From the NCBI GenBank assembly GCA_028551475.1, contig CM052356.1, positions 13,109,884 to 13,173,883 of the forward strand: 64,000 nucleotides of DNA. Reading direction: 5' to 3'. Position 1 is the first letter of the stretch. The number at the start of each line of letters is the position of its first letter. The DNA is from Casuarina equisetifolia (Eukaryota; Streptophyta; Magnoliopsida; Fagales; Casuarinaceae). The position numbers were made by a program, and so were the translations under genes. Positions 35,278-48,300 of the stretch are shown piece by piece. Below the pieces are notes generated by a model. The model was given only the letters and a program-made list of their open reading frames with translations, was not told where the DNA came from and made no database searches.

Positions 35278-35432
35278 ATGCACAGGATCCTAGCGCGCTT
35301 GGATCTCTAGCACCTGCAAAGAAAGGGCAGACTACACATACAAGGAATCACCGCCAGCATAACGACATCGGATTAAAGGTGCCTGGAAATAGAATGAATA
35401 AAAGTAACATGAAGGATAAAGACCCACTTCAT
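35278..35432 (+). pseudogene. Orphan exon-like segment
   Basis: Between a strong acceptor (T-rich tract plus CAG at 35275-35277) and a consensus donor (GTAAGA at 35433) lies a 155-bp open frame of 51 codons. It reads AQDPSALGSLAPAKKGQTTH, TRNHRQHNDIGLKVPG and NRMNKSNMKDKDPLH. Composition is hydrophilic and protein-like, unlike the surrounding DNA. No partner exon is visible and I do not recognise the family. It may be a fragment of a lost or captured gene. Confidence 0.35.
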
Positions 35433-36386
35433 GTAAGAATCCATACACTCTCTTTACCCTTGCCCCTTCCCCTTGCTCTGGACCACATAAGATGTGATAG
35501 GCACATGAGAGGGAAAGGTCAAAAAAATCTTGAAGGGGGGTAAAAACGTGCAAATCGAAGAAATAAAGAAAGAAAGAAAAAAAAAAAATAAATAAATAAA
35601 ACATTCATTTATATCTAAAAGACAATTTAAAAAAATAAATAGTAAGATTTCATTATTTAAGAAAAAAATAAATACAATTGATCTCTACAAAAGGATAATG
35701 GGATCATATTACTCTCAGAACGACAAATCAAAATAATTATATTTAATTTTTTTTCAATTACAATTAATCTTTGGAAAACTTACTAGATAATCTTTTATCC
35801 CGTAAAAGAACCTTATAATCTCTTGTTACGCTAAAGCACTTTTTTAGGTCAAAAATCATATAAGAAACATAGATATCAAAACTTTCAATAAACATTGATA
35901 TATTGGAGAAAAAAAAATACCTCTTGATTTTATGTAAAAACTTAAAATAAGCGTGATGCTTGTATCGAGTTGTCAATGTATCTCTCACTGTCAAATAATT
36001 AAATTGAAATCTAATCACCCAAACGTTTTGGGTTGCCTGATTATTCTGCTACTTGATTTGACATTAAACTGCAAATTAATGTTGAAAGTAGCGGCCCAAC
36101 AACTCACTTCATATCCCTTGTGGCATTGAGCAAAGAAAATGGAGTACTGAATCTACGCACAGAGGTTCGTTGGTCGCATTTGGCGGTGACAATTAATTGA
36201 TCAAAAGAGACTAAATCTAAAACGAAAGTGATACGTTGGCTATTATAACCAACGTGCCCACTCTGTTCTCAGATCTATTCCCGAAAAAGACGAACTAACT
36301 ACTTCCGTCCCGGGTATTTATTGCACTGGTAAGCAAGTGGCGCCTGTAGCTACCCACTAAATAAAAGGGAGAAAAAAGACAAAAAA

Positions 36387-36418
<32 letters not shown>

Positions 36419-36740
36419 ACAAGACTTTTTGCTGTTAAAGCTCTTAAACTCATTTGAATGTCCAAACAATTAAGAGGTCCTGAAGAATAGCCAAAAACAA
36501 AAAAAGGGCTGGCGATGGACTGTCCTTAAAATTGGTACCTTGACTTCATTGTAAGCGGAGGGCATACCATTTGAAGATGCAGTAGAGGCGACTCTAAAGG
36601 GAAATCAATTGCCATACGCAATTGATTGCTGCGGAATAAATAAATAAAGATACATGTGGGCCCGTGAATGCGATGAGCATAATCAGAGCCCATGCTTCAG
36701 CCAAAAATAACAACTCCGTACAAAACCCCCCACCAAACCC

Positions 36741-36741
<1 letters not shown>

Positions 36742-36771
<30 letters not shown>
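36742..36771. repeat. C20A10 homopolymer junction
   Basis: Twenty consecutive C (36742-36761) run straight into ten A (36762-36771). Such tracts are rare in plant DNA and prone to slippage or assembly error. Confidence 0.8.
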
Positions 36772-36775
<4 letters not shown>

Positions 36776-36983
36776 CCTGGCTGAGCACTTTTGACTTCAC
36801 TGTGTGACTGAACTGTAAAACCACTTGTAACGGGAGGAAAGGAAAAAGAATCTGCTTTTAAGGTCATGTGGGCATGGTCTCTATGTCATTTGGCGTGTGG
36901 TAGTCAGCATGATCGAGGCGTGGCGCCGATGGTAATAATAACCTCAGATGAACACCAATGATGACCATGAATGGGCCTCAAAT

Positions 36984-37018
36984 TCTCTCTCTCTCTCTCT
37001 CCCTCTCTCTCTCCCTCT
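36984..37018. repeat. CT microsatellite
   Basis: A CT dinucleotide run of about 35 bases with two CCC interruptions. Confidence 0.75.
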
Positions 37019-39258
37019 AAAGCTCCTAAAAGGCCACTCCCCGGCGCACATCTAGAACCTCTCCCTATTGCCCTTGGTCGTCACCACCGTCACATCCATC
37101 ATCATTAATCCCACTTCCATTAACCCCCAACTGCTATCTACCCCCGTTCAACTTGGCTCCATCTTTGTTCATTGATATCACACAAAGCGAATCCCAGTGT
37201 CCATCCGGCAACTTTAAATGATTGACAAAATTCACTTTGACAAAACTGTCCTCGCTCCAGTCAAAAGCACCCAGGGGGAAGGACAAGAACAGCAAACAAG
37301 ACACTTACATTTATGAGTGGAAACATTTAAAATCAAACCAACAAGTTTCCCTCTTTTCAACGCTGCTGCTGTCGTGACTAGATCAACAACTAAAGATAAA
37401 AAATAAAAGATAAAAAATAAAGAAAGCATCGACATCGCGATTATAACTCTTATGATTTCACTGTCTATATTTGACTTTTCGTCATTCACAGTAGAAGCCG
37501 TGATGATTTCTTTTCCATGCATGATCACGAGCCTACTTGACATCTAGTCTGTATGGTCAATGCAGGCCTAGACAATAGCAGCCAACAGCAAATCAACTGC
37601 CTATTCTCGGGATGGGCATCCGAGATTGTTTATTATCGGTTTCGGAAGGGGAAATGATTTAAACCCCATTTTTTAATTCCTGCCAACGTTTCGAAACATT
37701 GATGGTCATCTAACTGGTGGGGTTTTACGTGCTCCACAATGATCATGACGCGGCATTTTCATCCTCTTTCTTAAAAACTGCTAGACATCTGTGAAGCCCA
37801 ACTGCTACCACGCAGCATGTGTCAGTGGGAAACAATTGTTTTTTCATTCATGGGGGGCCAAGTTAGAGCCTTGATACTTTTTCCCTCTACGATTACGTGT
37901 CCGTGAAATTTGCTTGATTATTTGTCGAGGAATACTGCTTTTCAACGGGGGAGGACAATTTTAAGTTCGGAAGCATTACTGTAATTGGATTTTTTATTCA
38001 TCCTTTGGGAAAGAAACCTTGAGAATGACTTAACATCACTTAAGTCGAGTTGGTTGCATTAGTCAATACCCCGGTAGCAAGCAAAGCGTATGTGATTATA
38101 CAACCAAAAGTTGTTGATCTGAAATCAACTCCTCATTGACAAAATTACAAAAGATAAAAAAAAAAAGGCCATCTTTTGATGTTGCAATATCAGAAAATGG
38201 GATTTGGTAGTTGCTAGGGAAATCTCCTTGCAAGAACAAAAACAACAACAACAGCATTATGAGCGCGTGATTGTGGTCCGAAACTGTTATACTTGCTTCC
38301 TTGACTATCATGATCCCGAGAGCTGGATTGATTACATTGGAGCGCGATCATCTCAATGCCTGCATTAAATCGGTCATTCATTACTTATAAATTTAAGTAT
38401 TCGTTCTTTCGTTGGTGTATATTAACATAAGTATATTGATAAAAGTATTACATGTAAAAAAAAACATAACTTTGAGACAAGAAAAATTATAAAATGAATA
38501 TTCATTCTTAATTTTAATATTATATTAAAGTATAAAAATTTATCTTAAAATTTTAAGATATTAGATATAAAAAAAATTATCATTTATAAATTTAATGAGT
38601 CATCTTCTTATTTTCAATATAAGAAAATACTCACCTTTAACATTTAGTGATATATGATAAATTTGCATGACTAACGGGAACTCGAGCTTTTTCATAACAG
38701 AGGAAAAAAAATCTAAACAAAGGAAAGAAAACAAAATAGTACTCACAAGCGTGAGAGAAATAATAGCCCCTACCATCTCAAGCTGGTCTTTGCTATTGGC
38801 ATATCAGGGACTCTAAAGGCACGATATGTCCCGCATCAATATCAAATCAATAACATTATCACTTCAAAGCGACTTGTATTAATAACGTTGTCTACCAAAC
38901 TCGTTCATTTTTTCTTTCTCATTTATAGCGAAAGAAAGAACGAATGCCATTCGGAGTCGACAGATGTCTGTCCGACGGGCGAGTTACGTGGCTTGTGTCT
39001 GTTACTCACCAACCGCACTAAACTTGCACAAACGAAGAATAGACACGCCCCAATAGACATACATAGCGGTCTTTACATACATAACCGTTCGACTCGTGCG
39101 ACCAAATTTACTCAAACAAGCAAAGAAACATTAAAGAATAAGACCGAAAGCAAGGGCACAATTGTAAAAGAGTCGCGCGTACAAAGCGAACTCAGCGATA
39201 TTCGCGTAAATGGAAAAACCGTGGAAGACGACTAATCCTCCTGCAGTCTCAGTGACGA

Positions 39259-39267
39259 CTATAAAAT
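39259..39267 (+). promoter_or_regulatory. TATA box of NPC1
   Basis: CTATAAAAT lies about 110 bp upstream of the proposed NPC1 start codon. A start site near 39290 would give a leader of about 80 bases and would exclude the out-of-frame ATG at 39281. Confidence 0.5.
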
Positions 39268-39371
39268 TGGGATATACACCATGACACTCACTCCGTATCC
39301 GAACCCAACGGCTCTCACCTTTTATGGTTGCTCGCACTCTCTTGCGGAGTTAGACATCCCCAGTCGTTGTA

Positions 39372-42300
39372 ATGGGAAACTGGAGCTGCAGCAGGACATT
39401 TGGTCTTCTTCTAGGGTTTCTCACTTCGGTTGCTTTATTGCAGGCGAGAACTCCGCTCACGATGTTACTTGCTCGATTCTCGATTTTCTTCTCCACGACT
39501 TTCTGTTGCCTTCCCTCCTTTTTGTCTCAACTTTTTCTCCGATTTCTGCGTCCTTGTTTTTCCAGTTATTTTTTCCTTTCCTTTTCTCTTGTTGATTGTT
39601 TGGTTAGCGAGGAAATGACTGAGGACCCAAAGCCATGCCCCTACTTCTACCTCTTTCTTTATTTTCTCGTAACCAAACCGAATTTTAAGTTTGCATTAAC
39701 TTAAAATTAAGTTTTGGCGTCGCACACGTTACGTATAGTTTCAAGTATGGTAGATATGGACGGGACTGGAAAGTTGTCTTTGATTCACTTTGCTGATTTG
39801 AGCGTTTTATTTGCAGCTTTTAGTTACCTTATCTGTAGTGAGTGCAGAGACGTCCGATGCGCGGTCTCTTTTGACATCCAGTGCTACATCAGGGTCAGTG
39901 GCCTTTATTCATTATTTTACATATTGTTTCGTTAGCTGCAAACTCTGATTCCAACTCGCACATATAAAAGATCGAGATGCCAGTATGCTCTATCTCTGCA
40001 TGGAAGATGTCGGATGTGATTTGCAAACTTCTGATCCTGTCTTTGCTAAATTTTCTGAAACAACTTGATTTTTTTGCGTGTGTGAAGTTGAGAATTTCTG
40101 AATTTTCATGTTTTTTAGGGAAAAACATTCTGAAGATTATTGTGCAATGTACGACATTTGTGGAAAACGGACGGATGGAAAGGTTTTGAACTGCCCCGTC
40201 GGTACCCCTGCTATAAAGGTACTTCTTAGCATTGTCTATTGCTGTCTCTAAGTCTTGATTCTGGACCACTTGAGCTAGGCACCTTGTTTTTTTATTGTTA
40301 TCGCTACAAACAGTTTACAATGTCTTGTATGAATATGTTTTGTTATATTTCGCTTTCTGTCCAGCATAATATTGTTGTTGGGTTAGTGATGATACATGTA
40401 TTGAAACCAGGTAGCCTAACTTCTGGTTCCTTTAGTTTCAATTTCCTTTTTTTTTCCCTAATCTGTGAGGGCCTTAGTTAGCTGATGGTTTTGTATCGTC
40501 ATGCTCACCAGCCGGATGAATTGCTTTCATCAAAGATTCAAAGTTTATGCCCAACCATTACTGGCAACGTCTGCTGTACAGAAGCTCAGTTTGATACGTT
40601 ACGGACACAAGTCCAGCAAGTAAGATTTTTTATTGGACTCGTTGTTTCATGTGTTTTTTCTTGCTTCTATCTGTGGTTGGCTGCTCCTGCTCTAGTCAAA
40701 CGTTTTGTGGTTTTGCATGTGATTATTCATATATCTTACTTGTTTGGAATGCTTCTTATAAATTCCTTTGACTACTTTATCTTCATAGCAATTTCTAAGC
40801 TGAGGATGATCTTCATAGCCACTGCCTGTTTGTTAGAGATTGAATGAGAGTCCCAGTCTCCAAATTCATTTCTTTTCTATGCCAGCAATCTTATCTGTTC
40901 TTCTATGATTGCAGTGGATTCTTTGTGTTCCTTACAGATATGCTAACCTTAACTCGAGTGCAGTGAATATTATGCATGTCACATGAATGTTCCTTTTCTA
41001 TCCATTTACATTAAATGTTCGTAACTTCAGTGTGTATTCTGATGAGCTTCAGAGCTACTTAGAGATCATTTTTAATCTGGCTGTGTCTTAGAGGCTTTCT
41101 AGTTCCTCCAGTATATTATCATTGCATAGAATCTTATTGTTAACACTTTCTTGCAGGCAATTCCTTTTCTTGTAGGATGTCCAGCATGCCTCAGAAACTT
41201 TTTAAACTTGTTCTGTGAACTTACCTGCTCTCCAAATCAGAGTTTATTTATCAATGTGACTTCCATTTCTAAGGTCAGGAAAGCCCACTTTTCCTTCCTG
41301 ATAATTTAAGTGCTGAACGGTTTTGGTTTTATTATTCTGTTTTGTCATTCATTATGAAACATTTTCTATTCTATACAATTTGATGCTACTAGAATTAATA
41401 AGACTTTCGAAGCATCAGTAAGGATCAATAGTTAGAGATTTCTGTCTTGTTGGAGACAGACACATGATTGTATATTTAAAAGGCTAACTTTATTTATGTA
41501 AAACTTATTCTTTTTCAGGTTAATAACAATTTGACCGTGGATGGGATTGATTTTTTTGTAACTGATACTTTTGGTGAAGGGTTATATGACTCCTGCAAAG
41601 ATGTGAAGTTTGGTACCATGAATTCTCGAGCTTTAGAATTTATTGGTGCTGGTGCTCAAAATTTTAAAGGTAATCCGATTCTTTTGAAATTGAAACCTAA
41701 ACCTCTCTCTTGTTCTCTTATTCACTAATATGTTTGTATATATGTAAAGGTTTTATGCTGCAGTGGGGGGAAATGACTAGCCGATATGATATCTATCCTG
41801 GGAATCATGTTTGTTTATTAACTTCTGAAGGCAATCCACATCCTTGGTTATATGAGAATGGATTAACTGTTATTGTATACTCACCATCGTTGGAAGGAAT
41901 TGATTTACCAATACTTTCACTGGACTGGAAATTTATGCACTTTCACTATATTTTAACACTGCTTAGATTTGGAAGTGAACACTCCGGTAATCATAGTTTC
42001 CTTTATCCTGATGTCAAGACATGTTTAAAGGTACTTGGCATGTGCTTCAACATCCTTTACTTCCACCAAGTGTACTAAAGTGCTTCCAATGCTCTTTGCC
42101 ATCAGTGCAAATGGCACAGCTCTATGATTGGGAATGAGCTCATTAAGTGCTCACTTAAATGATCTGGTTGATAACTCACTGGATATGCGGTTCCGTGGCT
42201 CTCTTAAGTGACCTTACAGGAAGTGGCTTGTCATCATATTGTCTGTTTCTAAGTCAAAATTACTTTTGTATTGAATTAGTTATTCTTTGATTGGAGAATT

Positions 42301-45300
42301 GCATCTGAAAAAGCATAAGAATGTGTGAGTACGGATGAAGTCAGTGAAAGTCTTTTATCTGTTTATTAAATTATGGACCTTAAAATGGCTTGCATGAGTG
42401 GTTGGGAAGTGATTTATTGAAACAGTACTCCTATCGATTGATTAACTACAACTAGATCTGCACTGAAGTTGTAATTGGAAATGTGTGATTCCTCAAAATT
42501 AATTCACACCCCCTCCCACCCCCGCTTCAGGGCCCGAGACCACAGAAGTACTTCTCTAGTAAAAAATGGGCGTGATTTTAAGAAGAAACGAGAGTATCTT
42601 TTATAAATTATGCATGTATGTGGCTGTTCCCTTATCCTTTCCTTGTTTGTCTACTTTTTTTTTATCACGCAATGCTGAGGGAGAATATTTGACCTTTGTT
42701 GTGCTAAGTGATTTTCTGTCTATAAGTTGCAGTACTCATACTTTTGTTTCTATTGCAGAATGGTTTGCTTTTATTGGAAGACGGGCAGGACTAAATGTGC
42801 CAGGTTCACCATATGCGATTACATTTCGTCCAAATATTACTGAGTCATCTGGAATGAAACCTATGAATGTTTCTACTTATTCTTGTGGTGATATTTCACT
42901 GGGCTGCTCTTGTGGTGATTGCCCTTCATCTCCAGTTTGCTCTAATACGGCTTCTCCCGCTTCTCACAAAGGGGGAACTTGTTTGGTGAGAATTGGGTCT
43001 CTTAAGGTGAGAGGAAATATTGTACCCTGGTTCAAAACCCTTGCAATTGCTTTGGTTTGTGTGTTAATTTCAACTCAAATACTAATAGGTACGTTAAGTT
43101 GTGAGACTGCATATATAATAGGTGACTTTGCTAACATGGTTTTGTTGTTTGCAACTGCAGGCCAAATGTGTTGACCTTGCTCTAGCAATCCTATATATCA
43201 TATTAGTTTCTATGTTTTTAGGGTGGGGTTTGTTTCATCGGACCAGAGAAAGAAGCCCACGTTCTAGAACAAAGCCATTCTTGAATGTCAGAAATGGTAG
43301 TGAACTCCGTTCTGTTAACCGGCAAAAGGATGAGAACCTACCTATGCAGGTGCCTGATGATTAACCTCTAGTTCCCTGTGATTGAATGATCATACTTTTT
43401 GTGTTAATCAAATCTGATTATCCAATTGGAATGCTAGTCTCACTATTCACTAGCTTTGGCTAGAATTGCAGTAGAAATCACCGGCAATGTCCAAAAAATT
43501 AAATTTAGAAATTTACAGTTATCATCGATAAATCTAATCCCCATTTGCAATTCCTTCACATATCCAATATTTTTTTTTTATCTCTTATTTTCTGCCGCTG
43601 GCAGGGAGAATAACTTGGTTACTACCAATAATTCTTCAATTGTTCTTGATATTGCCCGCTGTGAATCTTATGGATTTCGCATTTAATTGAACTCATTATA
43701 GCTTTCACAGCATGAAAATGGGGGGAAAGAAAACTTAAGGGAGCTGAAGTTACCAGTGAAACCATTCCTCTGCATCTGCCCTTTTCACTTCTCTTTTTCT
43801 GATCCTTTTTCGCCAAATATGAAGAATTACTTCTTTGTTGACAAAAGTATGTTTTGTGGCTGTTTTGCTAGGCTATGCTCTTTAACTGGCTCATGCGTGG
43901 ACTTGGAAATAATTCTGCTTCTGTTATTCAAAATTTTCCATACGGAAGCTGTAATCTATTTCTTATTATGTTAGATTCTGTTCCTTTCGTTAGCTGATCT
44001 TATCACACTTTCTTCTAATATCAGATGCTTGAAGATGCTCCTCAAATCAAGAATGGGGTCCAACTTTCTGTGGTGCAAGGATATATGTCAACCTTTTTCA
44101 GGTCATTGCCATCGTACTAATTTCCTCCTTCTTTGTTTTCTTTTTTTGGGTATTTTGTGTGTGTGTGTGTGTGTGAGGGAGAATGATTTTTTGACTTGGT
44201 GTATGTATTATCATGTTCAGGAAATATGGAACATGGGTTGCAAGAAATCCAACCTTAGTTTTGTGTTCATCATTGGCTATAGTTCTTTTGCTTTGTTTGG
44301 GTCTAATTCATTTCAAGGTGGAGACACGGCCTGAGAAGGTACAATTTATGAACAGATTCTGTCTAGTTTTTCTTTCTAATGTTTGTTTAAGGCCATATCC
44401 TGAACTCCTATAATTCTCATTTTTCCTTGGACTTCCCACAAGGCATTAAATATCTATTTTATGTCATTGCACTTTTCCTTGTGAAGGAATCCAATCATCT
44501 TTGTCCGCTGTAAGAGTGCTTTTCAAACTTATTCATGACTTGATCGGGATCATAATGGATTTGGTAGAATCATATCTTAAGTGTTTGGCTGTCATCTCAT
44601 TTATACCCTGATACGTGGATTGTCTTTGCATATGTTTGGCCTCTTGGAGTCTTAGTGTAATACTAAGGCCAGTCATCTCATTTAAGGAGCTTGGGATGGA
44701 TTCCTGGACTTCAAATCATTTCCTGGTCCTTTATTCTGGACTAATTCCTGGAAATAGAGCAAGGGTTTTGCAACAATGTTAATGAGAATTTGAAACAAAT
44801 TTTGTGGAGAAGAGCCATAAAATCTGATAAAGTGGAAGATTTTGTTGAGATACCAGCACAAATTTGGGAGCCATGACAACAAATTATGAATACAGACTGT
44901 GAATTGGATAAAATATGTTTGAAAGGCAATGTTTTCCTAAGAGCATATCATATGTTATTTACAAGCCACTATCAATGTTTATATTCAATTTCTGTTGGCA
45001 GTTATTTCACCAAGCTTCCCAGTTCTGTGCTTTAAATTCTTAAGATCTTGCTGTTACTATATATTTTTTGTTGCCTATGTGTGTCAATTTTGATTTTTAT
45101 GCACTTTCAGCTATGGGTAGGGCCTGGGAGTAAAGCTGCAGAAGAGAAGCAATTTTTTGACACACACCTAGCCCCTTTCTACAGAATTGAGCAGGTTCTA
45201 CTTAGTATTAATATTGTTTTTTTAAAACTTGTTTCTCACCTTATCTAGTTTTGTGTCATACTTTCATCAGGTTTATTAAGCTAATAGTTTTATGGGATAA

Positions 45301-48300
45301 ATACTGTCTTTAAGGCCTTAAAGAGATCCAAGAGTAGTCTTTTCTCGTATTGTTTATGGATGTCACTCTTGAATGGTTTTTAGTGTATGGGTCACATACT
45401 TCAGTAAATTTAATTTTTCATTTTTTATTTTTTATTTTTATTTTTATTTTTTGTGTTCGCTGCATTCTTTTTCTATTAACATTTTGGAGTGCATAAAAAC
45501 AGATACCCTATTCCCTTGATAATTTCCTTGTACGTTGAAGAACATACCTATTTAACATTTGCCTTTTAATAGCATTTAGTTGTGCAACATACGGGGGTGA
45601 ATTGCCATTTTACTGGTAATTTAGTTGTGCTACAATGCTATGGACTTGATACAACTGTTCAGCTTGTTTAATTTCTGAGACAACATCGTGGTTGGAGGAT
45701 CTGTGGTATTCATTTAATTTAATTAACAATGCTTGTTAATTATTTTTCCAGCTCATCTTAGCGACGGTTCCCGATTCTGCTAACGGTAAATTACCAAGTA
45801 TAGTCACAGATGACAACATCAAGTTACTGTTTGAAATTCAAAAGAAGGTATGTGTTTTGCCATTGCTTTTTAGATATACTTAGGCTTTGGACTTTAATTG
45901 GATTATTTTTCAATGATTTCTGAGTACTTGTATTTTTCAGGTTGATGGAATCCATGCAAATTACTCGGGATCGATGATAAGTCTCAGTGATATTTGTATG
46001 AAGCCACTGGACCAGGATTGTGCCACGCAAAGCGTTCTACAGGTAAGCTTGGCGGTCTGCATGTGGGTAGTATGCATAACAGGGCGTAGTGATGGAATTT
46101 ATAAAACCTTTTCTCTTTATGGTATGCAACTAACTATTGTCTGGATTAATTATAACTTTACCTTTTGAAGGGCTTTAAAGGAATTCTTGTTTGAATAACC
46201 GAGGACCTGATAATAGCCCATGCTTCTTCTAGACTTGTGTATCAATCAAAAGACCAACCTAGATACATTTTCTTAGTTTATTTATTTTCTTTTTTCCTTT
46301 GGACCTTGAAGATATGTTTTCAGTTTTCTGTGTAAAACCTGAACTGACATGGACGTGAGCTAACATTCCTTTTTATTTATTTTTATTGGAAATAGAAGTA
46401 GCCATTTCAAATGTGTGGCTCTAAGATTTTGATGTCACAGACTTATTTCGTTTCTTTTCTTTTGATTAGTATTTTCAATGCCATGAGATAACATGCATTT
46501 TCCTCTTTGTTTCTCTTCTTTGTGGCAGTATTTTAAAATGGATCTTGAAAATTATGATGGTTTTGGGGGAGTTGAACATCTGAAATATTGTTTTGAGGTA
46601 TGTATTGGCCATTTCATCTGCACGCTGTTTAAAGCTGGGGAGCTTGTCTCTTCTTTTTTGTCTTTTGCATGTCTAGAATTCTGATAATTTTCTTCTCTAC
46701 CAAGTTGGTTTGTGCCTTCACTTGCAAACTCAATTGCCAGGGTCAACACAATTTTCAGGCCCAATTTTCATTTAGTTTGAAGAGTGATGTTGTACACTTG
46801 CTCATGTGGATTGACATAATGTCGGCCGAGTCTATGATAGAATTGGGGTAATAAACATTACGTGCTTGCAAATGGATTGGATACTTGTATAGTGCTTTCT
46901 AATCCAACTACTCAGATTTGTAGTCACATAATATATGTGAATGTGCTTCAGACTTGGGCATTTTCTCCCAAAAAAATAACAAAAAAAAAAAAATCTTGAA
47001 ATTGTATTGAAATTTGTGTTTGATGTGAAGAGAAATTGTATATATTATTTGCCCGCCATTCTATTTTAGGACGTCTTAAAAATATTGTCCATTTGCTTTA
47101 AGAAAATTAAGTCCAAGAATTGCGCAAAGTTTTATTTCAAAAAGAGCACTGTATTATTTTCTCAGAAAGTTGGACTTTCTTGAGGACAAACAATGTAGGA
47201 TGGAGGGAAAATGTAATTATTTAAAATTCGTGGGACTGAATTGTGCAACAATGTGATATTGACCAACCTCACATACTGGCCGCTTATAGTTGTCCTGATG
47301 ACTCTGAGGACACTTTTGATTCTTAGCCACAACGGAAGAATTCTTTGGCCTAAGCTCTAGACTTGAATTGTTTTCTTTTTCCAAGTATTGACATTTGTGT
47401 GCTTCTACTCTTTCAGCATTATTCGTCTGCTGACAAATGTATGAGTGCATTTAAGGCTCCTCTAGATCCAAGCACTGCATTAGGAGGTTTCCCTGGAAGC
47501 AATTTTTCTGAGGTAATCTGTTCACCCTCTTGAAGTTGAAATTCATTCAATTTTGAAGCATGAACCTAAAATGGTATTTCCATCTCAGGCTTCTGCATTT
47601 ATCGTGACTTATCCTGTAAACAACGCCATTGATAAAGAAGTTAATGAAACTCAAAGGGCAGTGGCTTGGGAGAAGGCTTTTATTCAGTTAGTGAAGGTTT
47701 TTTATTACAAAATACTTTTATAGTTTCAGTAGTTGTTTCTTACCTGTTTGCTTCTTTACATTTTTATTCAGTACTTTTAAGTATTTGACTTCTCTTTTAG
47801 TTTTCACTACTATAATAACAAATTTTTGTGGGATATAATATCAAGGCACACTATGCCATTTTGCTTGGTCTTGAGAATTTTATTATTGATTGCGTTATTG
47901 TCTATATTATCTTCATCTGCATTCCATGGATACCTGCTGCTTGCATCTATCAGATGGTTAAGTATTAATCCATTAGTAATTGTCCTTTCTTTGTAGCCTA
48001 TCCATGTAAAATAAGTTTGAAGAAAATCTGAATGTGGGACCGAGCCCGGTCTTGCATTCTAAATGTGAACATCCCAACTTTTTCATTGCAAAAAGAATGT
48101 GTTAATATTATAGGGGAAGTTAGTATTGATTAGGAAATTAAACATCTGGCCCTAAAGGGTAAAAAATGGTGGAAAATGATTTATCCAGCTCGCCAGAGAC
48201 ACTGGGGATTAGGTGTCACCATCTTGATAACCTGCTTAAGGAAGCAGGGCTGCTTTTCCTTAACTGCTCGTATGAAATGATTGTATCTATGTTCATGCAT

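Larger units (their letters stand above)
32115..39256. other. Intergenic region left of NPC1, repeat-rich
   Basis: No gene is supported over about 7 kb. It begins with a TA microsatellite (about 32129-32151), then a T-rich repeat block, C/G tracts, CT runs, a T6A array, an orphan exon-like segment and a C20A10 tract. The hydrophobic open frames at 32435-32992 are products of T-rich sequence. The stretch at 34020-34350 is more GC-balanced than its neighbours but matches nothing I recognise. Confidence 0.55.

Noticed and set aside
38888..39235. 115-codon open frame just upstream of NPC1
   Set aside because: It lies in the promoter region, has no recognisable domain and is opposed by stops in neighbouring frames where homology might continue.
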